Below are positions 27,201-36,801 of a stretch of 64,000 bases of DNA, piece after piece. A model generated the notes under the pieces. That model did not search any database. It was not told the origin of the DNA and saw nothing but the letters and a program-made list of their open reading frames with translations. The stretch covers positions 186,001 through 250,000 of the forward strand of contig NZ_AQGU01000027.1 of the NCBI RefSeq assembly GCF_014905615.1, in the 5' to 3' direction. The number at the start of each line of letters is the position of its first letter. Within the stretch, counting starts at the first letter, position 1. Origin of the DNA: Pseudoalteromonas aliena SW19 (GTDB taxonomy: Bacteria; Pseudomonadota; Gammaproteobacteria; Enterobacterales; Alteromonadaceae). The translations under genes and the position numbers were made by a program.

Positions 27201-28310
27201 ATGACAGAGCACAGCACACTAATTTTAAACCATTACCAAGCAAAAGTTATATCCGGTGAGCTTATCTTTGATGCAGCCCAACAAAACGCGGTAATGGCAT
27301 TAAATAGCTTAAGCGAGCAGTTACAAACACCGTTAAAGTGGTGGCAAAAAGTACCCACAATAAAAGGTGTTTATTTATATGGGCCAGTAGGGCGTGGTAA
27401 ATCTATGTTGATGGATTTATTTTATAAAAACCTACCTATTGAGCAAAAGCAGCGACTGCATTTTCATCATTTTATAGCGCAAGTGCATGCCCAACTTTCG
27501 CAGCTGCAAGGGCAAGCAAATCCACTTACACTGATTGCTAAGCATTGGGCTAACAATATCCGTGTGCTGTGTTTTGACGAATTTTTTGTGAGCGACATTG
27601 GCGATGCCATGATCATGGCTAAGTTATTTAATGCGTTGTTTGAACAAGGTGTGGTGCTGGTGGCTACATCTAACGCAAAGCCTGAGCAGCTTTATTACAA
27701 CGGCCTGCAACGGGTGCTATTTTTACCTACGATTGATTTAATTAATAGTCATTGCCATATCATTAATGTAGCGGGGGATGATGATCATCGTTTTAGATAC
27801 GGTAAAAATAGTCGACATTATTTTATTAATTTACCAAATAACGATTTTAAAAATGAGTTTTTGACGTCTTTTCCTACTGTCATTCATAATAATACAATTA
27901 GCGTGCATGGCCGCGAATTACCGTATCTATTAAAAGCCGATAACGCCTTGATGATTGATTTTATGGCGCTATGTTCCGGCCCGCGCAGTGCTAACGATTA
28001 TATGTTTTTAGCAACGCAATTTGATGTGTTATATGTATCGAACGTGCCACAAATGGGTATTAAAGCGACAGGTAAAGTGATAGTGCACGGTATAGAAGAT
28101 AGCTATCAACGTGAAAAGCAAACGCTCGACGAGCACACCTTTGACGACGAAGCGCGGCGCTTTATTGCCTTAGTGGATGAGTTTTATGATTGCAATAAGT
28201 TGTTAGTGATCAATGCCCAAACTGATATTGAGCATTTATATAAAGGCAAAAAATTGAGTTTTGAATATGCACGAACACAGTCACGCATAGTAGAAATGCA
28301 AAATTGGTGA
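27201..28310 (+). CDS. zapE: Cell division ATPase ZapE (AFG1-like)
   Basis: A 369-residue P-loop ATPase: Walker A GPVGRGKSML at about 61-70, Walker B-like VLCFDEFFVSDIGDAMI, and sensor region LVATSNAKPEQLYYNGLQR. AFG1-family proteins of this kind interact with FtsZ and destabilise Z-rings under some conditions. Complete and of normal length. The start ATG follows CGATAGTGAAATGCC without a strong ribosome site. Monocistronic. Confidence 0.94.
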   Translation: MTEHSTLILNHYQAKVISGELIFDAAQQNAVMALNSLSEQLQTPLKWWQKVPTIKGVYLYGPVGRGKSMLMDLFYKNLPIEQKQRLHFHHFIAQVHAQLSQLQGQANPLTLIAKHWANNIRVLCFDEFFVSDIGDAMIMAKLFNALFEQGVVLVATSNAKPEQLYYNGLQRVLFLPTIDLINSHCHIINVAGDDDHRFRYGKNSRHYFINLPNNDFKNEFLTSFPTVIHNNTISVHGRELPYLLKADNALMIDFMALCSGPRSANDYMFLATQFDVLYVSNVPQMGIKATGKVIVHGIEDSYQREKQTLDEHTFDDEARRFIALVDEFYDCNKLLVINAQTDIEHLYKGKKLSFEYARTQSRIVEMQNW

Positions 28311-28387
28311 GTATAAATAATGGATTTTAGGCATTAGGCTAAAGTGTAAATATAAAATTTAGACCTTACCTTGTTTTCATAAGACCT

Positions 28388-29404
28388 TTATTGTCTATAC
28401 CCATTCGGGTTATTTGACTGCCAACGCCATGTATCTTGCATCATTTCATCAATACCGCGCAGAGCTTCCCAGCCCAGTTCGTTAAGTGCTTTTTCTGGTG
28501 CTGCATAACATGCAGCAATATCGCCAGCACGACGTGGGGAAACCTGATACGGCACAGCTTGATCGCTAGCTTTAATAAATGCATTTACCATTTGCAACAC
28601 AGAATACCCATTACCAGTTCCTAAGTTATAGACTAGCGCACCAGTGCTCGAGGCAATTTTATCAAGCGCTTTTAAATGGCCAATTGCTAAATCTACTACA
28701 TGAATATAGTCGCGCACACCAGTGCCATCAACGGTATCGTAGTCATCACCAAATACAGCAAGTTGCTTTAATTTACCTACAGCAACTTGTGCAATAAATG
28801 GTAAAAGGTTGTTTGGGATACCATTAGGGTCTTCACCAATTAAGCCTGATTTATGCGCGCCAACGGGGTTGAAGTAACGTAAAATAGCAAACGCAAAACG
28901 CTCATCTGATTTAGCGATATCTTGTAGCATCATTTCAACTATAAGTTTAGATGTGCCGTAAGGGTTAGTAGTACCGCCAACGGGGAAGTCTTCTCTAATT
29001 GGTAAGCTAGCAGGATCGCCGTAAACAGTCGCTGATGAGCTAAATACTAACTTAAATACACCAGCGTCACGCATTGCATCAATAAGTGTTAACGTCCCTT
29101 GTACATTGTTTTGATAATACTCTACGGGTTTGGCAACTGATTCCCCCACCGCTTTTAAACCAGCAAAATGTATAACACTATCAATTTTGTGCTTAGCAAA
29201 CACTGAATCTAAAAAGGCTTTGTCGAGAATATCACCTTGGTAAAAAGTGGCTTCCTTACCTGTGATTTTTTTTACACGAGTAAGAGACTCCTGTGATGAA
29301 TTACTTAAATTATCAATAACAACAACTTTGTTACCTTGCTGTAAAAGTTCTAAAACAGTGTGTGAGCCAATATAGCCTGCGCCACCGGTTACTAAAATAG
29401 TCAT
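28388..29404 (-). CDS. galE: UDP-glucose 4-epimerase
   Basis: Interconverts UDP-glucose and UDP-galactose for sugar catabolism and surface polysaccharide. The ATG at 29404 ([15 protein letters not shown]) has GGAG 7 nt upstream and gives the normal 338 residues; an upstream in-frame ATG at 29449 would add 15 atypical residues. It has the Rossmann GGAGYIG motif, the catalytic S/T ([10 protein letters not shown]) and the YGTSK Tyr-Lys pair. No gal operon partners are nearby. Confidence 0.96.
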   Translation of the reverse strand: MTILVTGGAGYIGSHTVLELLQQGNKVVVIDNLSNSSQESLTRVKKITGKEATFYQGDILDKAFLDSVFAKHKIDSVIHFAGLKAVGESVAKPVEYYQNNVQGTLTLIDAMRDAGVFKLVFSSSATVYGDPASLPIREDFPVGGTTNPYGTSKLIVEMMLQDIAKSDERFAFAILRYFNPVGAHKSGLIGEDPNGIPNNLLPFIAQVAVGKLKQLAVFGDDYDTVDGTGVRDYIHVVDLAIGHLKALDKIASSTGALVYNLGTGNGYSVLQMVNAFIKASDQAVPYQVSPRRAGDIAACYAAPEKALNELGWEALRGIDEMMQDTWRWQSNNPNGYRQ

Positions 29405-29487
29405 GAAAGCTCCGTGGGTACCTTTTATCAATTGTGTCAATTTCACCATAAATCGTGTTGCTTTACATGTTTTATCTGTAATTTTAT

Positions 29488-29754
29488 TAGGGCGTGTTGA
29501 CTTTTGTGGATTGAAATTTGTTCAATCTAGGGGCTATTTAATCGCGGCGCGAGGTTTGTAATCGAGTGGGCTAAGTAAAAACCGAGCAACAAAGAGTCAA
29601 TCGCCCCTAGAAAGAACCCAAAGGGCAGCGCATGTTTGGCATTTATGCTGCGTTATCCCTATTTATGGGGAACAACCACACACCATAGGCGCTGCCTTGC
29701 CTAAATACCAAACAGTCTGATGCAAAATCAATCACGGAAGGTCAACACGCCCTA
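29488..29754. mobile_element. 267-bp MITE-like element between galE and the DUF3016 gene
   Basis: Bounded by inverted repeats TAGGGCGTGTTGAC and GTCAACACGCCCTA (14 bp, perfect). It contains a second internal inverted pair (CTAGGGGC near 29527 and GCCCCTAG near 29612) and no open frame. It fills most of the 546-bp gap between galE and the DUF3016 gene. Size, perfect termini and lack of coding fit a non-autonomous transposable element; the parent transposase is not in this window. Confidence 0.8.
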
Positions 29755-29950
29755 GCTTAAATACGGTCTTTCTTTAATGCTGGTAAATTAAACAACCTTG
29801 ATTACATTTAGTACGTTTTAAATAACACTTCAATGTGGGGAATTAAGTTATAGTTAATAAACAAGTGCTAAAATGAACGCAGTAAAAGCTAATGCTGGGT
29901 TTACTCCAATCCACACTTTTGTGATTGGTATATCTTTTTTGGAGAAAGTC

Positions 29951-30442
29951 ATGAATTCAGTCAAAAAAATTGCAATGTTTATGTGTGTAGCATTACCTGT
30001 ATTTGCTCATGCAGGTGAGTCTGCTGTTAAATGGCATGACTTTAATGACTATCGCGATGTGCGCTCATCAAACCAAGCGAAAGGTTCGTATCACAAGCAT
30101 ATTATTAAAAGTTTTGAAGCACACATGACTAAATTGGCAGAGCAATTGCCAAATGAGTATAAATTAAATGTAGAATTTACTGATTTAGATTTAGCTGGTG
30201 ATGTTCGTTACGGTGGTATGGATGAAATTCGTATAGTGAAACCTATCTATTTTCCGCGCATTAAACTCAACTATTCGTTAACGAACAAAGATGGCAGTGT
30301 AGTCAACAAAGGCAATGACGTAGAGCTTAAAGACATGGGTTTTATGGATAAGATAAAAATGGGTCGAGATGAGTCATTTTATTATGAGAAACGCTTATTA
30401 ACAGAGTGGTTTGGCGAACAAATTCTAGTAAATTTAAATTAA
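29951..30442 (+). CDS. DUF3016 periplasmic protein
   Basis: About 163 residues from the ATG at 29951, which has GGAG about 8 nt upstream. An extended upstream frame (from 29873) lacks a ribosome site and is not expected to be used. A signal peptide ends at AHA. The mature protein shows the DUF3016 pattern: VKWHDFNDYRDVRSSNQAKG, LNVEFTDLDLAGDV, and a C-terminal YYEKRLLTEWF. Function unknown. It is followed by a strong hairpin. Confidence 0.85.
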   Translation: MNSVKKIAMFMCVALPVFAHAGESAVKWHDFNDYRDVRSSNQAKGSYHKHIIKSFEAHMTKLAEQLPNEYKLNVEFTDLDLAGDVRYGGMDEIRIVKPIYFPRIKLNYSLTNKDGSVVNKGNDVELKDMGFMDKIKMGRDESFYYEKRLLTEWFGEQILVNLN

Positions 30443-30488
30443 AACAAATAAACGCTGAGTTATGATAACTCGGCGTTTATTTGTTTTA
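30441..30488. terminator. Terminator after the DUF3016 gene
   Basis: Nearly perfect inverted repeat AAAACAAATAAACGCTGAGT / ACTCGGCGTTTATTTGTTTT with a short loop. It could act in both directions between convergent genes. Confidence 0.88.
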
Positions 30489-30533
30489 GGCGCGAGTTTA
30501 CTTTGCGCTTTTGTTGTGTTGCTTTTAGCTGTT

Positions 30534-30824
30534 TTACTTAAAAGTAGCTAAAAGTGTCAATAATTGCTGTAACTTAATAACGGTAGCTTTAAGCTTTTCT
30601 TCACTAAAACCATCGGTTGATAAGCTTTCTACATCAGCGGCTACGTCAAGCACGTAAGGTTTAAATCGTTTAGCTTCAAAGTTAAAGCCAGCATCTTGTG
30701 CGAATAAGGCTTTAAACTTGCCATGACCTTGTTGCTGTAGTTCGTCAAGTTTTTTGTCGGCATCAAGTGCTTGACGATAAACAATTTTTAAGTTTGTATT
30801 GAGTTGTTCAATAATTGAATCCAT
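30534..30824 (-). CDS. Small conserved helical protein of unknown function
   Basis: A 96-residue soluble protein that is nearly all helical by composition (NLKIVYRQALDADKKLDEL, then EEKLKATVIKLQQLLTLL). A weak resemblance to the PriC-like pattern (FKALF followed by an F-x-Y stretch) is visible but not enough to name it. No signal peptide. It converges on the DUF3016 gene and is divergent from the small plus-strand gene at 30900. Confidence 0.6.
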   Translation of the reverse strand: MDSIIEQLNTNLKIVYRQALDADKKLDELQQQGHGKFKALFAQDAGFNFEAKRFKPYVLDVAADVESLSTDGFSEEKLKATVIKLQQLLTLLATFK

Positions 30825-30899
30825 GGTTTTCCTAAAGCTTTGTACTGCATGGCCGATATAATACTTGGATTACATTTAAAAGTCAGGTGGATTGTTTAT

Positions 30900-31109
30900 A
30901 TGAATATATCAGGTGGAAATTTACCAGTAATGTCTGGTGCTGGCGAAGGTGCTGAAGTTTTAAGTGCTGCGCTCGCAAAAAGGCAGCAAAAGGTTGATGG
31001 CTCTGCAGCACTTGCGCTTATTGAAGGTGCCGCACAACCATCCAGTGCGCAAACACCTGCTAAATCGGTGACAGCCACACTGGGTAATAACGTAAATGTA
31101 TACGTTTAA
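30900..31109 (+). CDS. Small hypothetical protein, possibly YjfB-like
   Basis: A 69-residue protein starting at the ATG at 30900 (MNISGGNLPVM), with AGGTGG about 9 nt upstream. The pattern, a short start then a helical LSAALAKRQQKVDGSAALALIEGA, recalls the small putative motility protein family YjfB, but the match is weak. It overlaps the end of the convergent epmB gene by 4 bp. Alanine-rich, no Cys, no signal peptide. Confidence 0.5.
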   Translation: MNISGGNLPVMSGAGEGAEVLSAALAKRQQKVDGSAALALIEGAAQPSSAQTPAKSVTATLGNNVNVYV

Positions 31110-32125
31110 ATAAGCTTAAGATCGATAGGTGTTTTGCTTTTTTGACCCCCTATTTCTCTCACTAGTTTAGGCACTAAAAATCCAGGCAGGGCTTTTAATA
31201 GCTCTGCCATTATTTCAATTGCTTGCGCTTCATTAATATCAAAGTGGCTGGCCCCTTCAACTTTATCTAGCAAATACAAATAATACGGTAATACATCTGC
31301 ATCAAATAATGCTTCGCTTAAGTTTATTTGTGCATCAACCGTATCATTCACATCTTTTAAAATTACCGCTTGGTTTAACAGCGTTACATTCGCGTGTTTA
31401 AGCTTTTGCATGGCTGCTTTAAAGTCGTCGTCTATTTCGTTTGCGTGATTAATGTGGTTAATAAAAATAATTTTTAAGGGTGACTTTGCTAGTCGCTCAC
31501 ATAATTCATTGGTAATACGCGCAGGAATAACAACAGGCAAACGGCTATGAATTCGCATGCGTTTAATTTGCGGTAGTTGTTCAAGCTCATCTAAAAACCA
31601 ACTAATAGCATCATCTTTGGCCATTAGCGGATCGCCGCCACTTAAAATCACTTCGTTAATATCAGTATCTGATTTTATATAATTAAGCGTCTCAAGTAGG
31701 CTTTTTTTATTAAGCTGATTTTCTTGATACGGAAAATGCCTTCTAAAGCAGTAGCGGCAATTTACCGCACAACCCGTTTTAAACATCACTAAAACACGCG
31801 ATTTATATTTGTGTAAAAGGCCAGGTTGGTCGTTATCTTGCTCAAGCAGTGGATCTTTATTAAAACCTGATTTAGTCAAAAATTCTTGATGGCGTGGCAT
31901 GACTTGCAATAAAAGAGGATCGTTTGGATCGCCTTTGCGCATTTTTTTTATAAAAGGGATAGGCACACGCACTGCAAATAAACTACGGGCTTTTAGGTCG
32001 TTTTCATGGACTTGGCTCGATAAACCGACCATTTCAAGCAAGGTTTTTGGGCAGGTAACTACATTTGCTAATTCTTTTTGCCAGTTTTTATGCAAATTTG
32101 CTTCATTTCTTTGTATCATTGGCAC
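31106..32125 (-). CDS. epmB: EF-P beta-lysylation protein EpmB (lysine 2,3-aminomutase-like radical SAM)
   Basis: A 339-residue radical SAM enzyme of the KamA family. It converts (S)-alpha-lysine to (R)-beta-lysine, the donor for elongation factor P modification. The cluster motif CAVNCRYCFRRHF (CxxxCxxC) is present, with GGDP (LSGGDPLMAKDD) and the PLP-lysine region near the C-terminus (LLDKVEGASHF). It is shorter than catabolic KamA, as expected for EpmB. A GTG at 32125 or the ATG two codons later (32119) may start it. Divergent from efp by about 35 bp, with epmA just beyond: a complete modification locus. Confidence 0.95.
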   Translation of the reverse strand: MPMIQRNEANLHKNWQKELANVVTCPKTLLEMVGLSSQVHENDLKARSLFAVRVPIPFIKKMRKGDPNDPLLLQVMPRHQEFLTKSGFNKDPLLEQDNDQPGLLHKYKSRVLVMFKTGCAVNCRYCFRRHFPYQENQLNKKSLLETLNYIKSDTDINEVILSGGDPLMAKDDAISWFLDELEQLPQIKRMRIHSRLPVVIPARITNELCERLAKSPLKIIFINHINHANEIDDDFKAAMQKLKHANVTLLNQAVILKDVNDTVDAQINLSEALFDADVLPYYLYLLDKVEGASHFDINEAQAIEIMAELLKALPGFLVPKLVREIGGQKSKTPIDLKLI

Positions 32126-32160
32126 GTAGATTACTCGAAAAAATATAAATAGAGGAAACG

Positions 32161-32727
32161 ATGGCGAATTATAGCACCAACGAGTTCAAGGGCGGCCTAA
32201 AAATTATGATGGACGGCGAGCCTTGCAGTATTTTAGAAAATGAAATGGTAAAACCTGGTAAAGGCCAAGCGTTTAACCGTGTTCGTATCCGTAAACTTAT
32301 CTCTGGTAAGGTGCTTGAAAAAACCTTTAAATCGGGTGAATCAGTTGAAGGTGCTGATGTAATGGATACAGATTTAGCGTATCTATACACAGACGGCGAA
32401 TTTTGGCACTTCATGAACAACGAAACATTTGAGCAAATTGCTGCTGACGAAAAAGCACTAGGCGATGCTGTTAAATGGTTAGTTGAAAATGATGTATGTA
32501 CAATTACATTATGGAACGGCAGCCCAATTGCTGTTACACCACCTAACTTTGTTGAGCTTGAGATCACTGAAACAGATCCTGGCCTTAAAGGTGATACAGC
32601 GGGCACTGGTGGTAAACCAGCAACGCTTAGCACGGGTGCTGTTGTACGTGTTCCATTATTCGTACAAATTGGCGAAGTAATTAAAGTAGACACTCGTAAT
32701 GGTGAATACGTAAGCCGCGTTAAGTAA
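32161..32727 (+). CDS. efp: Elongation factor P
   Basis: A 188-residue three-domain translation factor that relieves ribosome stalling at polyproline stretches. The modified Lys is K34 in VKPGKGQAF, the target of EpmA with beta-lysine from EpmB. GGAAACG lies just before the ATG. It ends with a strong terminator that separates it from epmA. Confidence 0.98.
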   Translation: MANYSTNEFKGGLKIMMDGEPCSILENEMVKPGKGQAFNRVRIRKLISGKVLEKTFKSGESVEGADVMDTDLAYLYTDGEFWHFMNNETFEQIAADEKALGDAVKWLVENDVCTITLWNGSPIAVTPPNFVELEITETDPGLKGDTAGTGGKPATLSTGAVVRVPLFVQIGEVIKVDTRNGEYVSRVK

Positions 32728-32745
32728 CACTTAACTCAGTTTGAT

Positions 32746-32774
32746 AAATCCCAGCTTGCGCTGGGATTTTTTTT
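32746..32774 (+). terminator. Terminator between efp and epmA
   Basis: Perfect stem AAATCCCAGC / GCTGGGATTT with a TTGC loop and a T-run, only 9 bp before the epmA start. It would lower epmA expression relative to efp unless bypassed. Confidence 0.9.
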
Positions 32775-32783
32775 GGAGAAAAT

Positions 32784-33758
32784 ATGTCAGTAGATCTTTG
32801 GGCTCCTAGCGCAAGTATTGAAACACTAAAGCAACGTGCAGAAATATTACATCGCATTCGTGAGTTTTTTTATGCGCGTGATGTTTTAGAAGTAGAAACG
32901 CCGAGCTTAAGCGCTGCCAGTGTAACCGATGTACACTTAGCGAGTTTTAATACCACATTTGTAGGCCCAGGCCACGCAGGTGGGCTTCCTTTGTTTTTAC
33001 AAACATCTCCAGAGTTTGCCATGAAACGCTTATTAGCAGCAGGCTCAGGCGCTATTTTTCAGCTTTGTAAAGCATTTAGAAATGAAGAAGCGGGTAGCCA
33101 TCACAATCCTGAATTTACTATGCTTGAATGGTATCGCCCAGGCTTTGATGAATTTGCACTTATGGATGAAATGGATGAGCTAATGCAGCTCGTTTTAGGT
33201 GTTGACCCTGCAACGCGCCTTACTTATCAGCAAGCGTTTGAACAAGCACTTGGGCTTGACCCGCTAACAGCGAGCATAGAGCAATTAAAGCAACTAGCAT
33301 GTGAGCTGGGATTTGCTGATATAGCCCAAAATGAAACGCATAAAGATACCTTACTGCAATTATTATTTTGTATGAAAGTAGAGCCCACAATAGGGCAAGA
33401 TAAGCCATGTTTTGTGTATCACTTTCCAGCTTCTCAAGCAGCACTTGCACAAATTTGTGAACACGATGCACGCGTAGCAGGGCGCTTTGAGCTTTATTAT
33501 AAAAATATGGAATTAGCGAATGGTTTTAACGAACTCACTAATGCCAGCGAGCAAGCTAAACGTTTTAATGAAGATAACGCATACCGCGCTGAAAACGGTT
33601 TAAAACAAGTGCCAATGGATACGCGTTTAATTAAAGCGCTGGAGCATGGATTATCACAGTGTGCAGGCGTTGCGCTGGGAATTGATAGGCTTGTAATGCT
33701 CGCAACCAATAAAGATAAAATTAAAGACGTTATTGCATTTGATGTGCAAAGAGCGTGA
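32784..33758 (+). CDS. epmA: EF-P--(R)-beta-lysine ligase
   Basis: A 324-residue lysyl-tRNA synthetase paralogue without the anticodon-binding domain; it attaches beta-lysine to EF-P Lys34. Class II motifs: [40 protein letters not shown] and the C-terminal [16 protein letters not shown] precedes the ATG. The last codons (GATGTGCAAAGAGCGTGA) are part of the tandem repeat unit that follows, so the repeat amplification included the gene end. Confidence 0.97.
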   Translation: MSVDLWAPSASIETLKQRAEILHRIREFFYARDVLEVETPSLSAASVTDVHLASFNTTFVGPGHAGGLPLFLQTSPEFAMKRLLAAGSGAIFQLCKAFRNEEAGSHHNPEFTMLEWYRPGFDEFALMDEMDELMQLVLGVDPATRLTYQQAFEQALGLDPLTASIEQLKQLACELGFADIAQNETHKDTLLQLLFCMKVEPTIGQDKPCFVYHFPASQAALAQICEHDARVAGRFELYYKNMELANGFNELTNASEQAKRFNEDNAYRAENGLKQVPMDTRLIKALEHGLSQCAGVALGIDRLVMLATNKDKIKDVIAFDVQRA

Positions 33759-34500
33759 TGATTGACCTGTAGGCGCACAGCTTGCTGGCGCGTTAAAGCA
33801 AAGCTTTAAGCTCTTTTTATTTGGTTAGCTTCTCACGTGAGCAAGCTCTACGTCTACAACACATTTTATTATTACTTATTTGATATGCAAAGAGCGTGAT
33901 GATTGACCTGTAGGCGCACAGCTTGCTGACGCGTTAAAGCAAAGCTTTAAGCTCTTTTTATTTGGTTAGTTTAAAGTAATTAGAAGCTTTGCTTCTCACG
34001 CGAGCAAGCTCTACGTCTACAACACATTTTATTATTACTTATGTTTGATATGTAAAGAGCGTGATGCTTGGCCTGTAGGCGCACAGCTTGCTGGCGCGTT
34101 AAAGCAAAGCTTTAAGCTCTTTTTATTTGATTAGTAATTAGAAGCTTCGCTTCTCACGTGCGCAAGCTCTACGTCTACAACACATTTTATTGTTACTTAT
34201 TTGATATGCAAAGAGCGTGATGCTTAGCCTGTAGGCGCACAGCTTGCTGGCGCGTTAAAGCAAAGCTTTAAGCTCTTTTTATTTGGTTAGTTTAAAGTAA
34301 TTAGAAGCTTTGCTTCTCACGCGAGCAAGCTCTACGTCTACAACACATTTTATTATTACTTATGTTTGATATGTAAAGAGCGTGATGCTTGGCCTGTAGG
34401 CGCACAGCTTGCTGGCGCGTTAAAGCAAAGCTTTAAGCTCTTTTTATTTGGTTAGTAATTAGAAGCTTCGCTTCTCACCTGAGCAAGCTCTACGTCTACC
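33738..34500. repeat. Tandem array of five 136-165-bp palindromic units after epmA
   Basis: Units begin with TTTGAT(G/A)TGCAAAGAGCG at 33738, 33879, 34044, 34200 and 34365, giving lengths of 141, 165, 156, 165 and about 136 bp. Each has a left terminus TGTAGGCGCACAGCTTGCTG, an internal AAAGCAAAGCTTTAAGCTC palindrome with a T-rich segment, usually GAAGC-TTYGCTTC, and a right terminus GAGCAAGCTCTACGTCTAC. Left and right ends are imperfect inverted repeats. Units 2 and 4 resemble each other, as do 3 and 5, so a two-unit block appears to have been duplicated. No genes; fills the 841-bp gap up to the TonB-receptor gene. Confidence 0.9.
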
Positions 34501-34520
34501 GTAAATTTTTACTTCTCATA

Positions 34521-34555
34521 AAAAACACCGCGTTTAATTTAAACGCGGTGTTTTT
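34521..34555. terminator. Bidirectional terminator before the TonB-dependent receptor
   Basis: Perfect 15-bp stem AAAAACACCGCGTTT / AAACGCGGTGTTTTT with a 5-nt loop and A/T runs on both sides, about 45 bp past the receptor stop. Confidence 0.9.
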
Positions 34556-34599
34556 ATTTGCTTGCTGGAAGCTTTCATTTGAAAGCCAACTTTTATGTC

Positions 34600-36717
34600 T
34601 TACAGGTTAAGCGTAAACGTAACACCCGCTACACGAGGCTCACCTAATTGTGTATAGGTATGCGTTGTGTAACCATCTTGTGGATCATTACCAAACTCAA
34701 AGCCACGTGTAGGAACCGTTTCGTCAAACACATTACGAGCCCATGCGCGTACTGCCCACATGTCTGCTTCATAGCCAAAGCTTAAATTAACTAAGTTGCT
34801 GTTTGGTGCTTGTGAGTTGTGGCTATCTGAGAAGTAGTAATCGTCCTTACCTTCAACACCAATCATGCCGTACAGTTCATTAGTAAAGTTATAACGAGCG
34901 GTAAACGCATATTGGTATTTAGGTGACTGTGCTTGTTCACGGCCATCTTGGTTTAAACCAGATTTAGTTACAAAACCGTCTATTTCTGTATTTAAGTAAC
35001 CAGCACTACCGGTTAAAAATAAATTGTCTGTTAGTTGGTAGTTTCCTTCGATTTCTAAGCCATAGTTACTGCCAGAGCTTGCGTTATCGACATAACCGGT
35101 GAATTGCTGACCTTCTACTTGCCATGCTTTTAACTGAATATCGTCGCGGTGCATATAAAATGCAGCTAAGCGCAACGTAAATTTGTCATCAAGCGATGAG
35201 CCTTTAACACCAAATTCGCCGCTCCATAAGTATTCAGGGTCAAAACTAGTGTGTTGCTGGAAAAAATCAGCGCTTAGGTTTAAGCCTTCATCTTTAGCTT
35301 TAGCAAGCGCTTCAGAGTTAATACCGCCGGCTTTGTAACCACGGGTAATGCTGGTGTAGATCATAGTGCGATCAATTACTTGATATTCTAGCGCAATTTT
35401 ACCGCCAACCATTATGTCGTCAGTTTCTTGTATAAAGCCATTACTATCGGTGTAGTCACCTTGGTATTGCTCTACACGTAAACCTGTAATTAATGTGGTT
35501 TTAGGGCCAATTGGAGTCGCTACTTGGCCATATACTGCAACATTATTTGTTTCGTAAGTTGAAGAAAACGGGCTTGCTAACCATGTATATTTACGCGCTA
35601 AATCAACATCACGATTTTGATAATAAACACCCGCAACCCAGTTACCAGTTTTAGAATTAAATTGTAAATCTACAGACTGATCGTCGCGATCGCGGCTATA
35701 AAGGTCAGTTGAGCTGTATCCATCGGGGTGCAAGCCTGTAGCACATAATAGTGGCTTATTTGCATCGTTACATACCCAGTCTTCATCAAAGCTGTAAAGT
35801 AACTCGGTATCAATAGCCGATAGGTTGAGGTTTACATCAAAAGCACCAAAACCTGTGTAGGTGTTAGCAAGGCCAATAGCGTAGCTTTGTTGATTATCCT
35901 GACCTGGTTCATCGGCAACACTATTACGGCTGTTATTAAGCGTAAACGCATCGTAGCCGTTGTTTATATCAATATAGTGAAGGTTTAGCTCAGTATTTAA
36001 ATGCTTTGTAAGCTGAGTGTTTAATTTAAAACGGGCTACTTGTTCGTCTTGATTTTGTGTTTCGTCGTTTAAATATAGGTTATCAACGTAACCGTCTGAC
36101 TTTCTGCGAAAGTAGCTAACGCGAGCGCTTGTGTCGTCAGTTAAGCCAGTGCTTGCTGCAAGGCCTGCTTCACGTGTGTTGTAGGTGCCAGCCCCTAGTT
36201 GTAATTTTAAGCTTGGATCGGCTGTAGCTTTAGCTGATCCCATTTGGATCATACCGGCCATACCGTCGGCACCAAAGCGTGTACCTTGTGGTCCACGATA
36301 AATCTCTACTTGGTCAATATCAAATAACAATGAGCTGCCACCAAGGCCAGAATAGTTAATACCATCAATAACTAAGCCTACAGATGGATTAATAGGATCT
36401 ACAAATTGTGAGCGAAGTCCCACGCCACGAATTTGAATATAACGACCGCGCGACGCACCAGACGCAAAGTTTACATTGGCGGTACTGCCTAACATTTCGT
36501 CTAAGTAACTTGCACCACGTTGGTTAATTTCATCTTCGCTAAATAAGCTCGCACTCGCGCTTAAAGTTTGAATGCTTTCGCGTTGAAAGTCGCCAGTTAC
36601 AACTATTCTTTCTAGGTCGCTATCATCAGCGTGAGCTACAAGTGGTGCACTAAAAAGCGGTAAAAGTGCGGCGGTGATTAAAGACAAACGTAAGTTCATT
36701 AGGTTTCTTAACTCCAT
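34600..36717 (-). CDS. TonB-dependent outer-membrane receptor
   Basis: About 705 residues with a signal peptide (ending AHA) and a TonB-box-like DLERIVVTG at the mature N-terminus. A plug domain follows (INQRGASYLDEMLG, IQIRGVG, VGLVIDGI, QVEIYRGPQGTRFG), then a 22-strand-type barrel whose C-terminus is VAGVTFTLNL. The plug and DGMAGMIQM segments resemble receptors for siderophores or small nutrients; the substrate is not evident. Two starts are possible (36717 or 36699); the second begins directly with the signal peptide MNLRLSL. Divergent from the thioesterase gene. Confidence 0.93.
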   Translation of the reverse strand: MELRNLMNLRLSLITAALLPLFSAPLVAHADDSDLERIVVTGDFQRESIQTLSASASLFSEDEINQRGASYLDEMLGSTANVNFASGASRGRYIQIRGVGLRSQFVDPINPSVGLVIDGINYSGLGGSSLLFDIDQVEIYRGPQGTRFGADGMAGMIQMGSAKATADPSLKLQLGAGTYNTREAGLAASTGLTDDTSARVSYFRRKSDGYVDNLYLNDETQNQDEQVARFKLNTQLTKHLNTELNLHYIDINNGYDAFTLNNSRNSVADEPGQDNQQSYAIGLANTYTGFGAFDVNLNLSAIDTELLYSFDEDWVCNDANKPLLCATGLHPDGYSSTDLYSRDRDDQSVDLQFNSKTGNWVAGVYYQNRDVDLARKYTWLASPFSSTYETNNVAVYGQVATPIGPKTTLITGLRVEQYQGDYTDSNGFIQETDDIMVGGKIALEYQVIDRTMIYTSITRGYKAGGINSEALAKAKDEGLNLSADFFQQHTSFDPEYLWSGEFGVKGSSLDDKFTLRLAAFYMHRDDIQLKAWQVEGQQFTGYVDNASSGSNYGLEIEGNYQLTDNLFLTGSAGYLNTEIDGFVTKSGLNQDGREQAQSPKYQYAFTARYNFTNELYGMIGVEGKDDYYFSDSHNSQAPNSNLVNLSFGYEADMWAVRAWARNVFDETVPTRGFEFGNDPQDGYTTHTYTQLGEPRVAGVTFTLNL

Positions 36718-36801
36718 TTTAGGGACTCGTATGGTAGCAATTATTTAAGCGCATATGCTATAAATGCGGCAATTATACGTTAAATAGTTAGGATTACTAA
36801 T

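Noticed and set aside
29873..29950. Longer N-terminus for the DUF3016 protein
   Set aside because: It would bury the signal peptide; the internal ATG has a good GGAG site.
30534..30824. Naming the 96-residue helical protein PriC
   Set aside because: Only a faint motif resemblance and shorter than PriC; left as unknown.
32169..32693. 174-codon minus-strand frame over efp
   Set aside because: It is the antisense shadow of efp, whose product is unmistakable; Ser/Pro-rich composition is typical of antisense frames.
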